NCBI RefSeq assembly: GCF_024666595.1
Contig: NZ_CP088296.1
Coordinates: forward strand, 1,178,001 to 1,242,000
Source: Sphingomonas sp. J315
GTDB lineage: Bacteria > Pseudomonadota > Alphaproteobacteria > Sphingomonadales > Sphingomonadaceae
Direction of reading: 5' to 3'
DNA length: 64,000 nt
A program made the translations under genes and the position numbers. Below, piece by piece: positions 19,080-27,876 of the stretch; positions within the stretch are counted from its first letter, which is position 1; the number at the start of each line of letters is the position of its first letter. The notes beneath the pieces are model-generated. The model saw nothing but the letters and a program-made list of their open reading frames with translations, searched no databases and was not told the origin of the DNA.

Positions 19080-19480
19080 GACCGCGCCTCCGCCATGTCG
19101 CTGGTATCGAGTGTGCGCTTGCCACCGGCGATCTGGCGACCAAGCTGGGCAATGAAGCGCTCGAAACGCTGATTACCGACCGCCAGCGCAGCAGCATCGG
19201 CCTCGGGCAACGGCGCCGTGACGGTCAGCTGGTAGCGAACGAAAAGGGCCAGCGCTTCCAGCACCACCTCGATGTCGCGTCGGCTTGCACCGACCTCACG
19301 CGAGATGCGATCGAGCCGGACCTTCAGGAGATCATCGACCTCCTTGCTCGCGCCCCGCGCCAGCCAGGTCTTGAGAGCCTCGTTGACGATGCGCGACTTG
19401 TTGCCGCCGCGCCGGATCACCAGCGCGTCGAGCGCATTGCTGAGGTCAAGATCGATGTAGAGATTTTGGCGGACTTTCAT
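19076..19480 (-). CDS. CopG-family ribbon-helix-helix protein of the trb operon
   Basis: A 134-residue protein. The first 45 residues (MKVRQNLYIDLDLSNALDALV, GNKSRIVNEALKTWL) form a ribbon-helix-helix DNA-binding domain. The rest is helical (VDDLLKVRLDRISREVGASRRDIEVVLEALALF). CopG-type genes sit between traG and trbB in many alphaproteobacterial conjugation clusters and are thought to regulate them. The gene lies three bases after traG and overlaps trbB, so it is translationally linked to both. Confidence 0.85.
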   Translation of the reverse strand: MKVRQNLYIDLDLSNALDALVIRRGGNKSRIVNEALKTWLARGASKEVDDLLKVRLDRISREVGASRRDIEVVLEALALFVRYQLTVTAPLPEADAAALAVGNQRFERFIAQLGRQIAGGKRTLDTSDMAEARS

Positions 19481-19483
19481 CGC

Positions 19484-21499
19484 TCAGATCCCCGGCATCA
19501 GATCTGGAGTCTGGGACTGGTTCATCGCGTGGCCGCGCACGAGCGAGGCACGCACGCGATCCATCACCCGCTTGTCGGCGGCGGCATCGGGGTCGTCGCG
19601 ATCAGCATCGAGGAGCTCGAGCTGCTTTGCGGGTTCGGCCTTGGCGGGCTTCACCTCGATCCCGGGATGCCGTTGCTGTTCGAGGCCGCCTTCGCTCTCG
19701 ACGGCATCGACCTGTTCCACATTGAGGCGCGTATCGACCGCGCTGACGCAATCGCTCCAATCGTCAGTGCGCGGACGCGGCCGGTCGCTATAGCCTTCCG
19801 CCTCCAGCGCTGGCGGGGTCGCGAGCCGGGTTCGGAAGTTGCGATCCTCATAGTAGCGAAGCTTCCTGGCGCGGATCGGCGCCATGCCGGAGATCAGCAC
19901 CAGCTCGTCGGCGGGCGGCAGCTGCATCACCTCGCCCTGCGTTAGCAGCGGGCGTGCGGTCTCCTGCCGGCTGACCATGACGTGCGCGAGCCAGGGCGCG
20001 AGCCGGTGTCCGGCATAGTTGCGCATCGCGCGCTGCTCGGTGGCGACGCCGAGTGCATCGGAGATCCGACGCGCCGTGCGCTCGTCATTCGTGGCAAAGG
20101 CGACGCGCACATGGCAGTTGTCGAGGATGGAGTTGTGCTCGCCGTATGCCTTTTCGATCTGATTCAATGACTGGGCGATGAGGAATGCGCGCACGCCATA
20201 GCCCGCCATGAAGGCCAGGCTGGTCTCGAAGAAATCGAGCCGCCCGAGCGCCGGGAACTCGTCCAGCATCATCAGGAGCTTGTGCTTGCGGCCCTCTGCC
20301 CGATCGGCATCGAGCTTCTCGGTCAGGCGGCGGCCAATCTGGTTGAGCACGAGGCGAACGAGCGGCTTGGTCCGCGAGATGTCCGAAGGCGGAATGACGA
20401 GATAGAGCGAGACCGGATGTTCGGCCTCGACCAGGTCGGCAATGCGCCAGTCGCATCGCGAGGTCACCGCCGCCACGGTCGGATCGCGATAGAGACCGAG
20501 AAACGACATCGCGGTCGACAGCACGCCGCTGCGCTCGTTCTCGCTCTTGTTCAGAACTTCTCGCGCGGCGGAAGCCACGACGGGATGAACCTTCGGCGCA
20601 TCGGTGCTACCGACATGGTTGGTCTCCATCATCCGCTTGAGCGTGGCAACGAACGGGCGCTGCGGGTCGGAGAGGAAGGTCGCGACGCGGGCGAGCGTCT
20701 TCTCTTCCTCGGCATAAAGAATGTGTAGAATCGCGCCGACCAGCAGCGAGTGGGAGGTTTTTTCCCAGTGGTTGCGCCGCTCGAGCGCCCCTTCGGGATC
20801 GACCAAAATATCTGCGATGTTCTGAACGTCGCGGACTTCGTCGGTTCCCCTGCGGACTTCCAGTAGCGGATTATACTTGGCCGATGCCGGATCGGTCGGG
20901 TTGAACAACAGCGCGTGGGAGAAGCGCGAGCGCCAGCCGGCGGTGAGCTGCCAGTTCTCGCCCTTGATGTCGTGGACGACCGTGCTGCCGGTCCAGCTCA
21001 GGAGCGTGGGGACAACGAGCCCGACGCCTTTGCCCGAACGTGTCGGCGCGAACGCCATGACATGCTCTGGTCCGTCGTGACGCAAATAGCGCCCGCGAAA
21101 CCGCCCCAGAAAGACGCCCGCGTCATTGTGAAGGCCTGCCCGGACAAGCTCGCCGGACGTCGCCCAGCGCGCCGAACCATAGGTCGTTACATGCCGCGAT
21201 TGCCGCGCACGCCAGAGCGATCCGGCGATCGCCGCGGCGCAGCCGAGGAAACCGCTGGCCCCGGCAAGCGTACCAGCCTTGTCGAAGACATGCGGCGCAT
21301 AGGCGTCGTACGAATACCACCACCAGAAAATCGCCCAGGGGCGATAGATCGGGAGGTTGCCGATCTGGAACCAAGCCGTACCGAGCTCCGCTTGGTAGCC
21401 GAGCATGGCCGCGCACCATTGTGTCGCGGCCCAGACGCCCGCCACGACGATCGCGAACACGACGAGGATCTGGCCGATCAGCAATTTGGTGGGGGTCAT
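19484..21499 (-). CDS. traG: Type IV coupling protein TraG (VirD4-like)
   Basis: A 671-residue inner-membrane ATPase that brings the relaxase-DNA complex to the channel. Two N-terminal membrane segments (LLIGQILVVFAIVVAGVWAA; a second near residues 77-95) precede the RecA-like domain with Walker A AFAPTRSGKGVGLVVPT (about 150-166). VHDIKGENW and the Walker B region MMLDEFPALGRLDFFE follow, then FLIAQSLNQIEKAYG. It is the first gene of the leftward traG-copG-trb operon. The catabolic cargo begins immediately upstream; 21500-21752 contains no gene and must hold the traG promoter. Confidence 0.96.
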   Translation of the reverse strand: MTPTKLLIGQILVVFAIVVAGVWAATQWCAAMLGYQAELGTAWFQIGNLPIYRPWAIFWWWYSYDAYAPHVFDKAGTLAGASGFLGCAAAIAGSLWRARQSRHVTTYGSARWATSGELVRAGLHNDAGVFLGRFRGRYLRHDGPEHVMAFAPTRSGKGVGLVVPTLLSWTGSTVVHDIKGENWQLTAGWRSRFSHALLFNPTDPASAKYNPLLEVRRGTDEVRDVQNIADILVDPEGALERRNHWEKTSHSLLVGAILHILYAEEEKTLARVATFLSDPQRPFVATLKRMMETNHVGSTDAPKVHPVVASAAREVLNKSENERSGVLSTAMSFLGLYRDPTVAAVTSRCDWRIADLVEAEHPVSLYLVIPPSDISRTKPLVRLVLNQIGRRLTEKLDADRAEGRKHKLLMMLDEFPALGRLDFFETSLAFMAGYGVRAFLIAQSLNQIEKAYGEHNSILDNCHVRVAFATNDERTARRISDALGVATEQRAMRNYAGHRLAPWLAHVMVSRQETARPLLTQGEVMQLPPADELVLISGMAPIRARKLRYYEDRNFRTRLATPPALEAEGYSDRPRPRTDDWSDCVSAVDTRLNVEQVDAVESEGGLEQQRHPGIEVKPAKAEPAKQLELLDADRDDPDAAADKRVMDRVRASLVRGHAMNQSQTPDLMPGI

Positions 21500-21752
21500 G
21501 AGGCGCTCCGCCCGCAGGCGACAGTCCGCCCCGGTTCAGGCCTCGAAGAATTGAGGACTTGGCGATTCGAGAAAATTACGCCCTTGGCGCGCCACTAGGC
21601 GTCTCTACGCGCCATCGCCGATGAGAGCGGTCGTTCAGAGCGTGTGCTCGAGCGTATAGCTGCGGATTTCGGGCGTGACACTTCGAGCGCCGATATCGCA
21701 GGTCACGCTGATGCGACTTGCAGTGGCGGCAGCCATACCGCCAAAGAGGGAT

Positions 21753-22487
21753 ATGCCCCGACCCAAGCACCGACCGCTTACGCAAAGCGTCGCCCAAGAA
21801 CTGCGCCGTATCTCGCTTTCGGAAGCGCCGGGTGTATTCCTGGGGTCAGAAAAGGATCTGATGGGCGCGCTTGGTGTTAGCCGCCCGACTTTTCGGCAAG
21901 CGGTCAACTTGATCGAGCACGAGCAGCTGCTTTCGGTGGTTCGCGGCGTCAAGGGCGGCATCTTCAGTCGTCGGCCAGACATTGGCGGAGTGATTTCCTC
22001 GGCATCGACTTTCCTGATCTCGCGCGGGACGACTTTGGGGGATCTGCTTCTGACAACTACGTCGCTGTTACGTGACGCCGCTGCGCTGGCGGCTGGATTC
22101 CAAGATGAAGCGCTCAGAGCGAGGGCTGGGGAGCTTCTGAAAACGTTGGCTGCGGCCGAGAATACACCGCAGGACCTCGCAAGATTTCAGCACGACGAAA
22201 TTACGCTGATCACCTTACTTTGTGAGATGGGGAGCAACCCTGCTGTCGAGCTGTTGCTGCGAATGATGTATTCGCTGGGCGTTTCCGCCTTTCCCTCCAT
22301 TTTCGAGGGGCGCGAAGATTTGATGCAATTTCGTCGGACAGCCAGAGTGCGGCTGCTCTCGGCGATCGTTGCTGGGGATGTCGAGCAAGCGCAACGTGCG
22401 AGCCGCCAGAATGCGCATTTCTCGCGGTCACGCATCGATCCTTCGCTGCTCGATCAGCGAATGATAACGCCGGGAACGGCTAGCTGA
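21753..22487 (+). CDS. GntR/FadR-family transcriptional regulator
   Basis: A 244-residue regulator. The ATG at 21753 has an AAAGAGGG ribosome site; an earlier in-frame ATG (21675) adds unlikely sequence. The N-terminal winged helix reads SEKDLMGALGVSRPTFRQAVNLIEHEQLLSVVRG. The C-terminal all-helical domain (LLTTTSLLRDAAALAAGF, FQHDEITLITLLCEMG) is FCD-like, which in FadR relatives binds acyl-CoA or organic acids, often through a metal. It is the only regulator in the cargo block and converges with its last operon gene, overlapping by eight bases. It probably controls the P450/beta-oxidation operon in response to an acid or CoA intermediate (inference). Confidence 0.82.
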   Translation: MPRPKHRPLTQSVAQELRRISLSEAPGVFLGSEKDLMGALGVSRPTFRQAVNLIEHEQLLSVVRGVKGGIFSRRPDIGGVISSASTFLISRGTTLGDLLLTTTSLLRDAAALAAGFQDEALRARAGELLKTLAAAENTPQDLARFQHDEITLITLLCEMGSNPAVELLLRMMYSLGVSAFPSIFEGREDLMQFRRTARVRLLSAIVAGDVEQAQRASRQNAHFSRSRIDPSLLDQRMITPGTAS

Positions 22488-23307
22488 CCTCAGGATCGGT
22501 GTAGTAAGGCTTTCGCTGTTCGGCATGCGCGTTTAGCGCTTCAATTTGATCGGGGCCAGCCAGAAGACCGACTTGGGCTTCGGATTCAGACAATAGGGCG
22601 ACCTGCGGCGACACCGATTGAGTCTCGTTCAGGAGTTGCTTTGCCGCCCGAACGGCGCGGGGTCCCTGCTCCGCGATGGAACTCGCCAGTTCGAGTGCCG
22701 CGACGTGAGGATTCGCCGCCAGCTGGGTAACGATGCCCATCGACGCCGCCTCGATCCCCGTGAACACGCGCGCGGTATAGATCAGCTCGCGCAGCACATC
22801 CTCCCGAACGATCGAACGCAGCAGGACGGTGCCCGCCATGTCGGGAACGATTCCCCAGCGAACCTCCATCAGCGAGAATTTAGTGTCCGGCGCGCTAATG
22901 CGAATGTCGGCGCCGAGCGGGATCTGCAATCCGCCGCCAAAGGCGACGCCATGCAGCGCGGCAATTACCGGGACCGGAACTTCGCGCCATGCCAAGGCAG
23001 CTTGCTGGTAGCGATTAGCGAGTCCGTGGCTGCGCGACTGCATCGCCTGTTTGCCCTCGTCGCTCATCAAAGCCTGGAGGCTTTCCAAGTCTATTCCTGC
23101 GCAGAACGCCTTGCCTTCTCCAGAGAGAACTACTGCCCGGATCGTCGGATCGACTGCGACCGACTCCGCGGCCGCGATGAGAGCATCAAACATCGGCCCA
23201 TCCAGAGCATTCATCTTGAACGGGCGGCGCAATCGAATATCCGCGACGGCGCCCGCTCTCCCGATCGAGACGCGATCGCCGATCATGCGCTCCTGAAGTT
23301 GGCGCAT
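22480..23307 (-). CDS. Enoyl-CoA hydratase/isomerase family protein
   Basis: A 275-residue crotonase-fold enzyme. The oxyanion-hole strands are GEGKAFCAGIDLESLQAL and ALHGVAFGGGLQIPLGADIRIS. The usual Glu pair is partly altered: the region after GADIRIS reads APDTKFSLMEVRWGIVPDM, with Glu in MEVRWG and Asp in VPDM. That pattern is common in crotonases assigned to isomerase or hydratase roles. The ATG at 23307 overlaps the acyl-CoA dehydrogenase stop (TGATG), so I use that start. It is the last gene of the six-gene leftward operon beginning with ferredoxin and P450, and would act in the beta-oxidation part. Confidence 0.85.
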   Translation of the reverse strand: MRQLQERMIGDRVSIGRAGAVADIRLRRPFKMNALDGPMFDALIAAAESVAVDPTIRAVVLSGEGKAFCAGIDLESLQALMSDEGKQAMQSRSHGLANRYQQAALAWREVPVPVIAALHGVAFGGGLQIPLGADIRISAPDTKFSLMEVRWGIVPDMAGTVLLRSIVREDVLRELIYTARVFTGIEAASMGIVTQLAANPHVAALELASSIAEQGPRAVRAAKQLLNETQSVSPQVALLSESEAQVGLLAGPDQIEALNAHAEQRKPYYTDPEVS

Positions 23308-24467
23308 CAGGCGCGCTGATTGAAGCGGCGGCCGACCAACGCCGATGCGATATTGGTTTTCTGGACGTCGGTTGTGCCGCCCGCGATGCCCCAGGCGTAG
23401 CTGTCGCGCACGCGCTGCTCCATGCGATACTCCTTGGAGTAGCCATAGCCGCCCATGATCTGCAGCCCCTTGGACGCGACCTCGACCACCATTTCGTTCG
23501 AAAAGCATTTGGCGAGCGAGCTGTCGAGGATCGAGGGCAGACCCTGGCTGGCGTTCACCGCGGCGCGATAGATCAGCAGGCGTGACGCTTCGACCTTCAT
23601 CGCCATTTCGGCGAGCTTCAGCTGGATCGCCTGGAAATCGACGATCGGCTTGCCGAACTGATGGCGTTCCTGGGAATATTCGGTCGCCTCCTCCAGCGCA
23701 GCGGCGGCGATGCCCAGGCCCATGGTGGCGTTGCCGCAGCGTTCGAGGCTGAACGCGGTCATCAGCTTGCCGAAGCCGCCCTTGGGCACGATCAGATTGT
23801 CCTTCGACACGCGTACTTCGTCGAGATAGATGTCGGCCGAGGGGATGCCGCGAAAGCCCATCAGACTTTCCGGGCGTCCGAAGCTGATCCCTTCGCGCTC
23901 CTTCTCGACCAGCACCGCGCCGATGCCCTTGGCGCCCGGCTCATCATCGAAGCGGCAATAGACGATGTAATAGTCCGAATGGCCGCCGCCCGAGCACCAG
24001 CGCTTCTGGCCGGTGAGGACGATCTCGTCACCGTCATAGCGGGCAGCGGTCTTGAGATCGGTGAGCGCGGTGCCTGCTGCAGGTTCGGACATCGAGACCG
24101 CGACGATCTTCTCGCCCTTGATGACCTCGGGCAGGATACGCGCCTTGAGCTTGTCGCTCGCGAAATGCTCGACGGTGCGGACGGGACCCGTGGCGCTCTC
24201 GAACACCGGAAATGCCACCGCCACCGAGATCATTGCGAATTGTTCGAGCACCAGCAGTGCCTCGAGATGCCCGAGGCCCAGGCCGCCATATTGTTCGGGC
24301 AGGTTAACGCCGAGAAAGCCCATTTCGGCGTAGCGTTTGCGCATCGCGTCCGGGACCGGACTCGCTTTCTCCTCAAGCTCCCGCGCCAGGTCCGAGAGTT
24401 CCGCGCGGGCGAACTTGCGCGCGGCTTCCTGCAGTTCGCGCTGGGTGTCCGTGAGCCGAAATTCCAT
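23307..24467 (-). CDS. Acyl-CoA dehydrogenase
   Basis: A 386-residue FAD enzyme introducing the alpha-beta double bond of an acyl-CoA, passing electrons to ETF. The N-terminal helical domain (QRELQEAARKFARAEL) is followed by AVSMSEPAAGTALTDLKT (flavin and substrate region) and RHQFGKPIVDFQ. MGGYGYSKEYRMEQRVRD lies near the C-terminus. At the MCAD catalytic position (YEGT) it has AGGT instead. The alternative Glu in FSLERCGNA lines up with the base of isovaleryl- and long-chain-type dehydrogenases. That may point to a branched or long substrate (inference). It lies 25 bases after the SDR gene in the operon. Confidence 0.93.
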   Translation of the reverse strand: MEFRLTDTQRELQEAARKFARAELSDLARELEEKASPVPDAMRKRYAEMGFLGVNLPEQYGGLGLGHLEALLVLEQFAMISVAVAFPVFESATGPVRTVEHFASDKLKARILPEVIKGEKIVAVSMSEPAAGTALTDLKTAARYDGDEIVLTGQKRWCSGGGHSDYYIVYCRFDDEPGAKGIGAVLVEKEREGISFGRPESLMGFRGIPSADIYLDEVRVSKDNLIVPKGGFGKLMTAFSLERCGNATMGLGIAAAALEEATEYSQERHQFGKPIVDFQAIQLKLAEMAMKVEASRLLIYRAAVNASQGLPSILDSSLAKCFSNEMVVEVASKGLQIMGGYGYSKEYRMEQRVRDSYAWGIAGGTTDVQKTNIASALVGRRFNQRA

Positions 24468-24492
24468 GTCTATCTTCCCGTCACGAGTAGGA

Positions 24493-25266
24493 TCAGGCGG
24501 TGATGTGGCCGCCGCCGTTCACGCTGAGATGCTGACCCGTAATGAAGGCCGAGGCAGGCGAGAGCAGAAAGGCGATCGAGTAGGCGGCTTCGTCTGGACT
24601 GAGGAAGCGGCCGAGCGGGATGTTCGAAAGATATCGGTCCCGGAACTTCTCGCTGCGTGCGATCTCGGTCATCTCAGTTTCGACGACCCCGTAGGCGACG
24701 CTGTTCACGCGGATGCCGTGACGGCCCCATTCACGGGCTGCGCTCATCGTGATCCCGAGCACTCCGGATTTCGCGGCACCATAATTGATCTGGCCGATCG
24801 TTCCCTTGCGACCGGCATCGGAGGATATGTTGACGATAGCGCCCGGATTGGCCTCGCCCTCTTTGGCTCTGGCGATCATCGTTGTGCCGACTGCCTGCAG
24901 CATGTTGAAGACGCCGGTGAGATTGACATCGATCACGGCCTGCCAATCCTCGAGAGTCATCTTCTCGATCATCGCCGTACGGGTGATCCCTGCGTTGTTG
25001 ACCAGACCATCGACCGCACCGAACCGGGCGATATGTGCGGCCATGGCGCGGCCCACGAACGACCGGTCGGTAATGCTGCCGCATTGCACGAGAATGCGCT
25101 GTACATCGAATGCCGAGGCGGCTTCGCTAAGCCTTTCCTCATTGCGATCGAGCAGCGTTACATGCGCGCCGAGTTCGTACAACAGATGAGCGGTCGCCAG
25201 TCCTATTCCCTGCGCGGCGCCCGTAATGATCACGCTGCGGCCATCGAGTGACATCGGGTTGATCAT
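24493..25266 (-). CDS. SDR-family oxidoreductase (FabG/3-hydroxyacyl-CoA dehydrogenase-like)
   Basis: A 257-residue classical short-chain dehydrogenase. It has the Rossmann motif ITGAAQGIGLATAHLL, NNAGITR, a Ser in IVNISSD and the active-site Tyr-Lys in INYGAAKSG. AYGVVETEM and the C-terminal TGQHLSVNGGG follow. All catalytic residues are present. In this operon it most plausibly oxidises a 3-hydroxyacyl-CoA, the beta-oxidation step for which no other dedicated gene is seen. A role on an alcohol intermediate cannot be excluded. I start at 25266 (GGAGACGAAC upstream); an ATG four codons earlier is possible. Confidence 0.85.
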   Translation of the reverse strand: MINPMSLDGRSVIITGAAQGIGLATAHLLYELGAHVTLLDRNEERLSEAASAFDVQRILVQCGSITDRSFVGRAMAAHIARFGAVDGLVNNAGITRTAMIEKMTLEDWQAVIDVNLTGVFNMLQAVGTTMIARAKEGEANPGAIVNISSDAGRKGTIGQINYGAAKSGVLGITMSAAREWGRHGIRVNSVAYGVVETEMTEIARSEKFRDRYLSNIPLGRFLSPDEAAYSIAFLLSPASAFITGQHLSVNGGGHITA

Positions 25267-25282
25267 GTTCGTCTCCATTCTG

Positions 25283-26092
25283 CTATCGCGCCTCGCCGCC
25301 GAGGGTCTCGCCCGAGGAATTACCCAGCGTCCAGCCACCGTCGCATTGGAAGATCGAGCCAGTGACATAGGCCGATGCGTCGCTTGCGAGGAACATCGCC
25401 ATCTCGGAGACATCGCTTTTCTGTCCGAAATCACGCAGCGCTATGCGGGCCTTCCAGGACGCTTCTTCCTCTGCTGTGGGAGTGAGACGCGCCATGCCCT
25501 CGGTACCGCCGATCGGGCCTGGTGAAATCACATTCACGCGCACCCCCGCCGGGCCCCATTCCATCGCCAGGACCTTCACAAGCATGTTGATGCCAGCCTT
25601 CGCTGCGCAAACATGTGCCTGGAACATCATCGGGTTCGTCGCCTGACCCGCGCTGATCGCGATCAGCGATGCACCGGGTTTGCGAAGCAGCGCATAGGCG
25701 GCGCGGAATATGTTGAAGGTACCATTGAGATCAATGTCGATGACGGTGCGAAATCCGTTCGCCGACATGCCGAGCGCGGGCGCGAGAAAGTTTCCGGCAG
25801 CACCTGATATGACGATGTCGAATTCGCCGAACCTGTTCCGCGCGAGTTCAAGCCCCGCCTCCACCGAGGCATAGTCCCGCACATCGAGGCTGACACCGAT
25901 GGCCTCGCCACCTCTCCCGCGCAGATGGTTCGCGGCGTTCTCGGCCTTTTCGGCGTCGCGGCCGGCTATGGCTACGCTTGCGCCCGCATCCGCATATGCC
26001 TCTGCGATACCAAGATTGATGCCGCTGGTGCCGCCGGCGATGAAGACCGACTTGCCTCGCAAGAGGTCAGGACGAAAGACTGATCGGGTCAT
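25283..26092 (-). CDS. SDR resembling peroxisomal 2,4-dienoyl-CoA reductase
   Basis: A 269-residue SDR with IAGGTSGINLGIAEAY. A run of features is typical of 2,4-dienoyl-CoA reductases: ISGAAGNFLAPA, VIDIDLNGTFNIFRA, MEWGPAGVRVNVISPGPIGGTEGM and the C-terminal CDGGWTLG. The usual YxxxK is changed to HVCAAK, so the Tyr is absent while Lys stays, again as in dienoyl-CoA reductases. Such enzymes remove misplaced double bonds with NADPH so that unsaturated chains can enter beta-oxidation. Its presence suggests a chain carrying unsaturation, as in terpenoids or unsaturated alkyl groups (inference). Confidence 0.8.
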   Translation of the reverse strand: MTRSVFRPDLLRGKSVFIAGGTSGINLGIAEAYADAGASVAIAGRDAEKAENAANHLRGRGGEAIGVSLDVRDYASVEAGLELARNRFGEFDIVISGAAGNFLAPALGMSANGFRTVIDIDLNGTFNIFRAAYALLRKPGASLIAISAGQATNPMMFQAHVCAAKAGINMLVKVLAMEWGPAGVRVNVISPGPIGGTEGMARLTPTAEEEASWKARIALRDFGQKSDVSEMAMFLASDASAYVTGSIFQCDGGWTLGNSSGETLGGEAR

Positions 26093-26125
26093 GAACTGTC
26101 CAGTAAATTATGAGCTGATCTGCTT

Positions 26126-27344
26126 TCAGCCCTTGATACGGACCGGCAGCCGGGTCGGGCTGCGCACGAGATTCGAGAAAGCGTAAGTGGGCGGTGTAAG
26201 CACCTCGATCTCGAGTCCGCGGGCCAGCACTTCCTCCCACAATACGCGCAACTGCATTTCCGCCAGGCGCGAGCCGATGCAGCGATGCGGCCCCATGCCA
26301 AATGATAGATGCTGGCGTGCGTTCGGTCGTTCGATCCGGAGACGATCGGGCTCATCGAACACGCTCTCGTCGCGATTGCCCGAAATATACCACATGGCGA
26401 CCCGGTCGCCTTCCTTGATGATTTTACCGCCAAGCTCGATGTCGCGCGTCGCGGTTCGGCGCTCATAGATGACCGGTGTCTGAAAACGGATGATCTCGGA
26501 CACGGCGTTGCCGAGCAGTTTCTGATTTGCCTTGAGCTTCGTCCACTCATCGGGGTTCTGCGCAGAATCCCCATACCCCGCCCGACATAGAGTTGCGGGT
26601 GGTGTCGTTTCCGCCGACGAGGAAGAGACCGAAGACGCTGGTGATTTCCTGAAGCGACGCGTTGCGCATCTCCGGGTCGTGCGCGAGGATCGAAATGATG
26701 TCGAAGCCCGGCGGCTCGCTCTGGCGTCGCTGCCAGACCTCCACCATCGACATGTAGAACTCCTTGAGAACCTCCTGCCTTTCTTCCTCCGTGCTGATGG
26801 GACTCTCCGGATCCTCAAGATCAGCGGTAATGATGTCCGACCAGCGCACCAGCCGGCGGCGATCTTCCACCGGATGTCCGAACAGCGTGGCCAACATCAT
26901 CGAGGTGAGCTCGACGGATACATTCTCGACCCAGTCGAACTCCTCGTTGCGGGGCAGCGCATCGAGCGTACGGCCAGCCCGCTCGCGGATAAGAATTTCC
27001 ATCTGGCCCAGGCTCTTTGGGGCGACGATGCCCGTGACGCTCTTGCGCTTACGCGTGTGGTCGGGCGGATCCATCTGCATGAAGCTCTGGCTCGTCTTGC
27101 GATCATCCAGGGTCACACCTCCGCGCGAATAATGGGAAGAGAAGCCGTCTGGGTCGGTATCGACCCGGACGATGTCTTCGTAGCGTGTGATCGACCAATA
27201 GGGTCCGCTGCGGCTGTCGGCGCAGTAATGCACCGGATCGTCTGCCCTGAGCTTCGCGAACAGCGGTCGCCAGGAATCGTCGCGGAAGATGCTCGGACGG
27301 CTGACATCGATCGTCTCGATCGCACCGCGAATCTGAGTGTTCAT
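26126..27344 (-). pseudogene. Cytochrome P450, CYP153-like, one-base frameshift as sequenced
   Basis: Heme monooxygenase. The 5' part runs from MNTQIRGAIETIDVSR through FDWVENVSVELTSMMLATLFG and the I-helix oxygen-activation motif GGNDTTRNSMSGG. The 3' part, in another frame, continues QNPDEWTKLKANQKLL, then the ExxR helix EIIRFQTP, VAMWYISGNRDE and the heme-Cys loop FGMGPHRCIGSRLAEMQLRVLWEE. These blocks closely follow the CYP153 family as I remember it: terminal alkane, terpene and fatty-acid hydroxylases. The span is 1219 bases, one too many. The lesion lies around 26563-26580 next to two C4 runs, and removing one base gives the normal six-residue GG-to-NPDEW spacing. The ferredoxin gene lies 14 bases upstream. 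Confidence 0.85.
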
Positions 27345-27358
27345 TGCCCCGTCCTTTC

Positions 27359-27681
27359 TCATTGGCCTTCCGGCACAAGCACGACCAGCCCGTCGAGTTC
27401 AGGCGTGAGGATCACTTGGCACGCCAGCCGGGAGTTAGGCTGGACATCGGCCGGAGCGCCTTCGAGCATCGATTCTTCAGTCGAGCCGGGTTCGGCCGTG
27501 CCCACGCGTTCGATCCAGTCGCTGTCGATATAGACATGGCAGGTCGCGCACGCGCACTGCCCCCGCAATCGCCATAGATCCCGGGCACGTCATGCTCGAC
27601 GGCGGCGCGCATGAGACTTTCCCCTTCCGCAACCGTTGCAAAGATCTGTTCCTGGGAAGGGAGTCCGAAAACGATGCGCAT
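27359..27681 (-). pseudogene. 2Fe-2S ferredoxin (adrenodoxin/putidaredoxin type), frameshifted as sequenced
   Basis: Electron carrier for the adjacent P450. The first frame gives MRIVFGLPSQEQIFATVAEGE and VPGIYGDCGG. The second frame resumes QCACATCHVYIDSDWIERVG and ends LDGLVVLVPEGQ. Joined, they give the cluster pattern C-x5-C-x2-C (CGGQCACATC) with the fourth Cys in SRLACQVIL, the vertebrate-type ferredoxin layout used by class I P450 systems. The span is 323 bases, one short of a multiple of three. The missing base maps to the five-base C run (G in coding sense) near 27560-27564. No ferredoxin reductase is encoded anywhere in the window. It is the first gene of the leftward operon. Confidence 0.87.
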
Positions 27682-27734
27682 CTCATTTCTCTTTCGTGCG
27701 GTGCCAGTCGAAGCATCAGAACCATGCGGGTTAT

Positions 27735-27746
27735 ATATCTACCTAT
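27735..27746. promoter_or_regulatory. Shared ATATCTACCTAT element in divergent promoter
   Basis: This AT-rich 12-mer lies in the 195-bp gap between the ferredoxin-P450 operon and the divergent enoyl-CoA hydratase. The identical 12-mer recurs at 31914-31925 in the other divergent promoter of the cargo block, where it forms half of a clear palindrome. Exact sharing in such GC-rich DNA suggests a common regulator site or a shared promoter element. Confidence 0.5.
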
Positions 27747-27876
27747 TTTAGAGCGTGCCTGTTCTCCAGATGCAGCTAGAAGTCCGCACACTGGTGATGG
27801 GCAGGTCACCTGCGGGAGGAATCATGACTGACGAGCGATTGATGCATGCCGAGCGGCAGGGTCTGGAGATTGGCGC

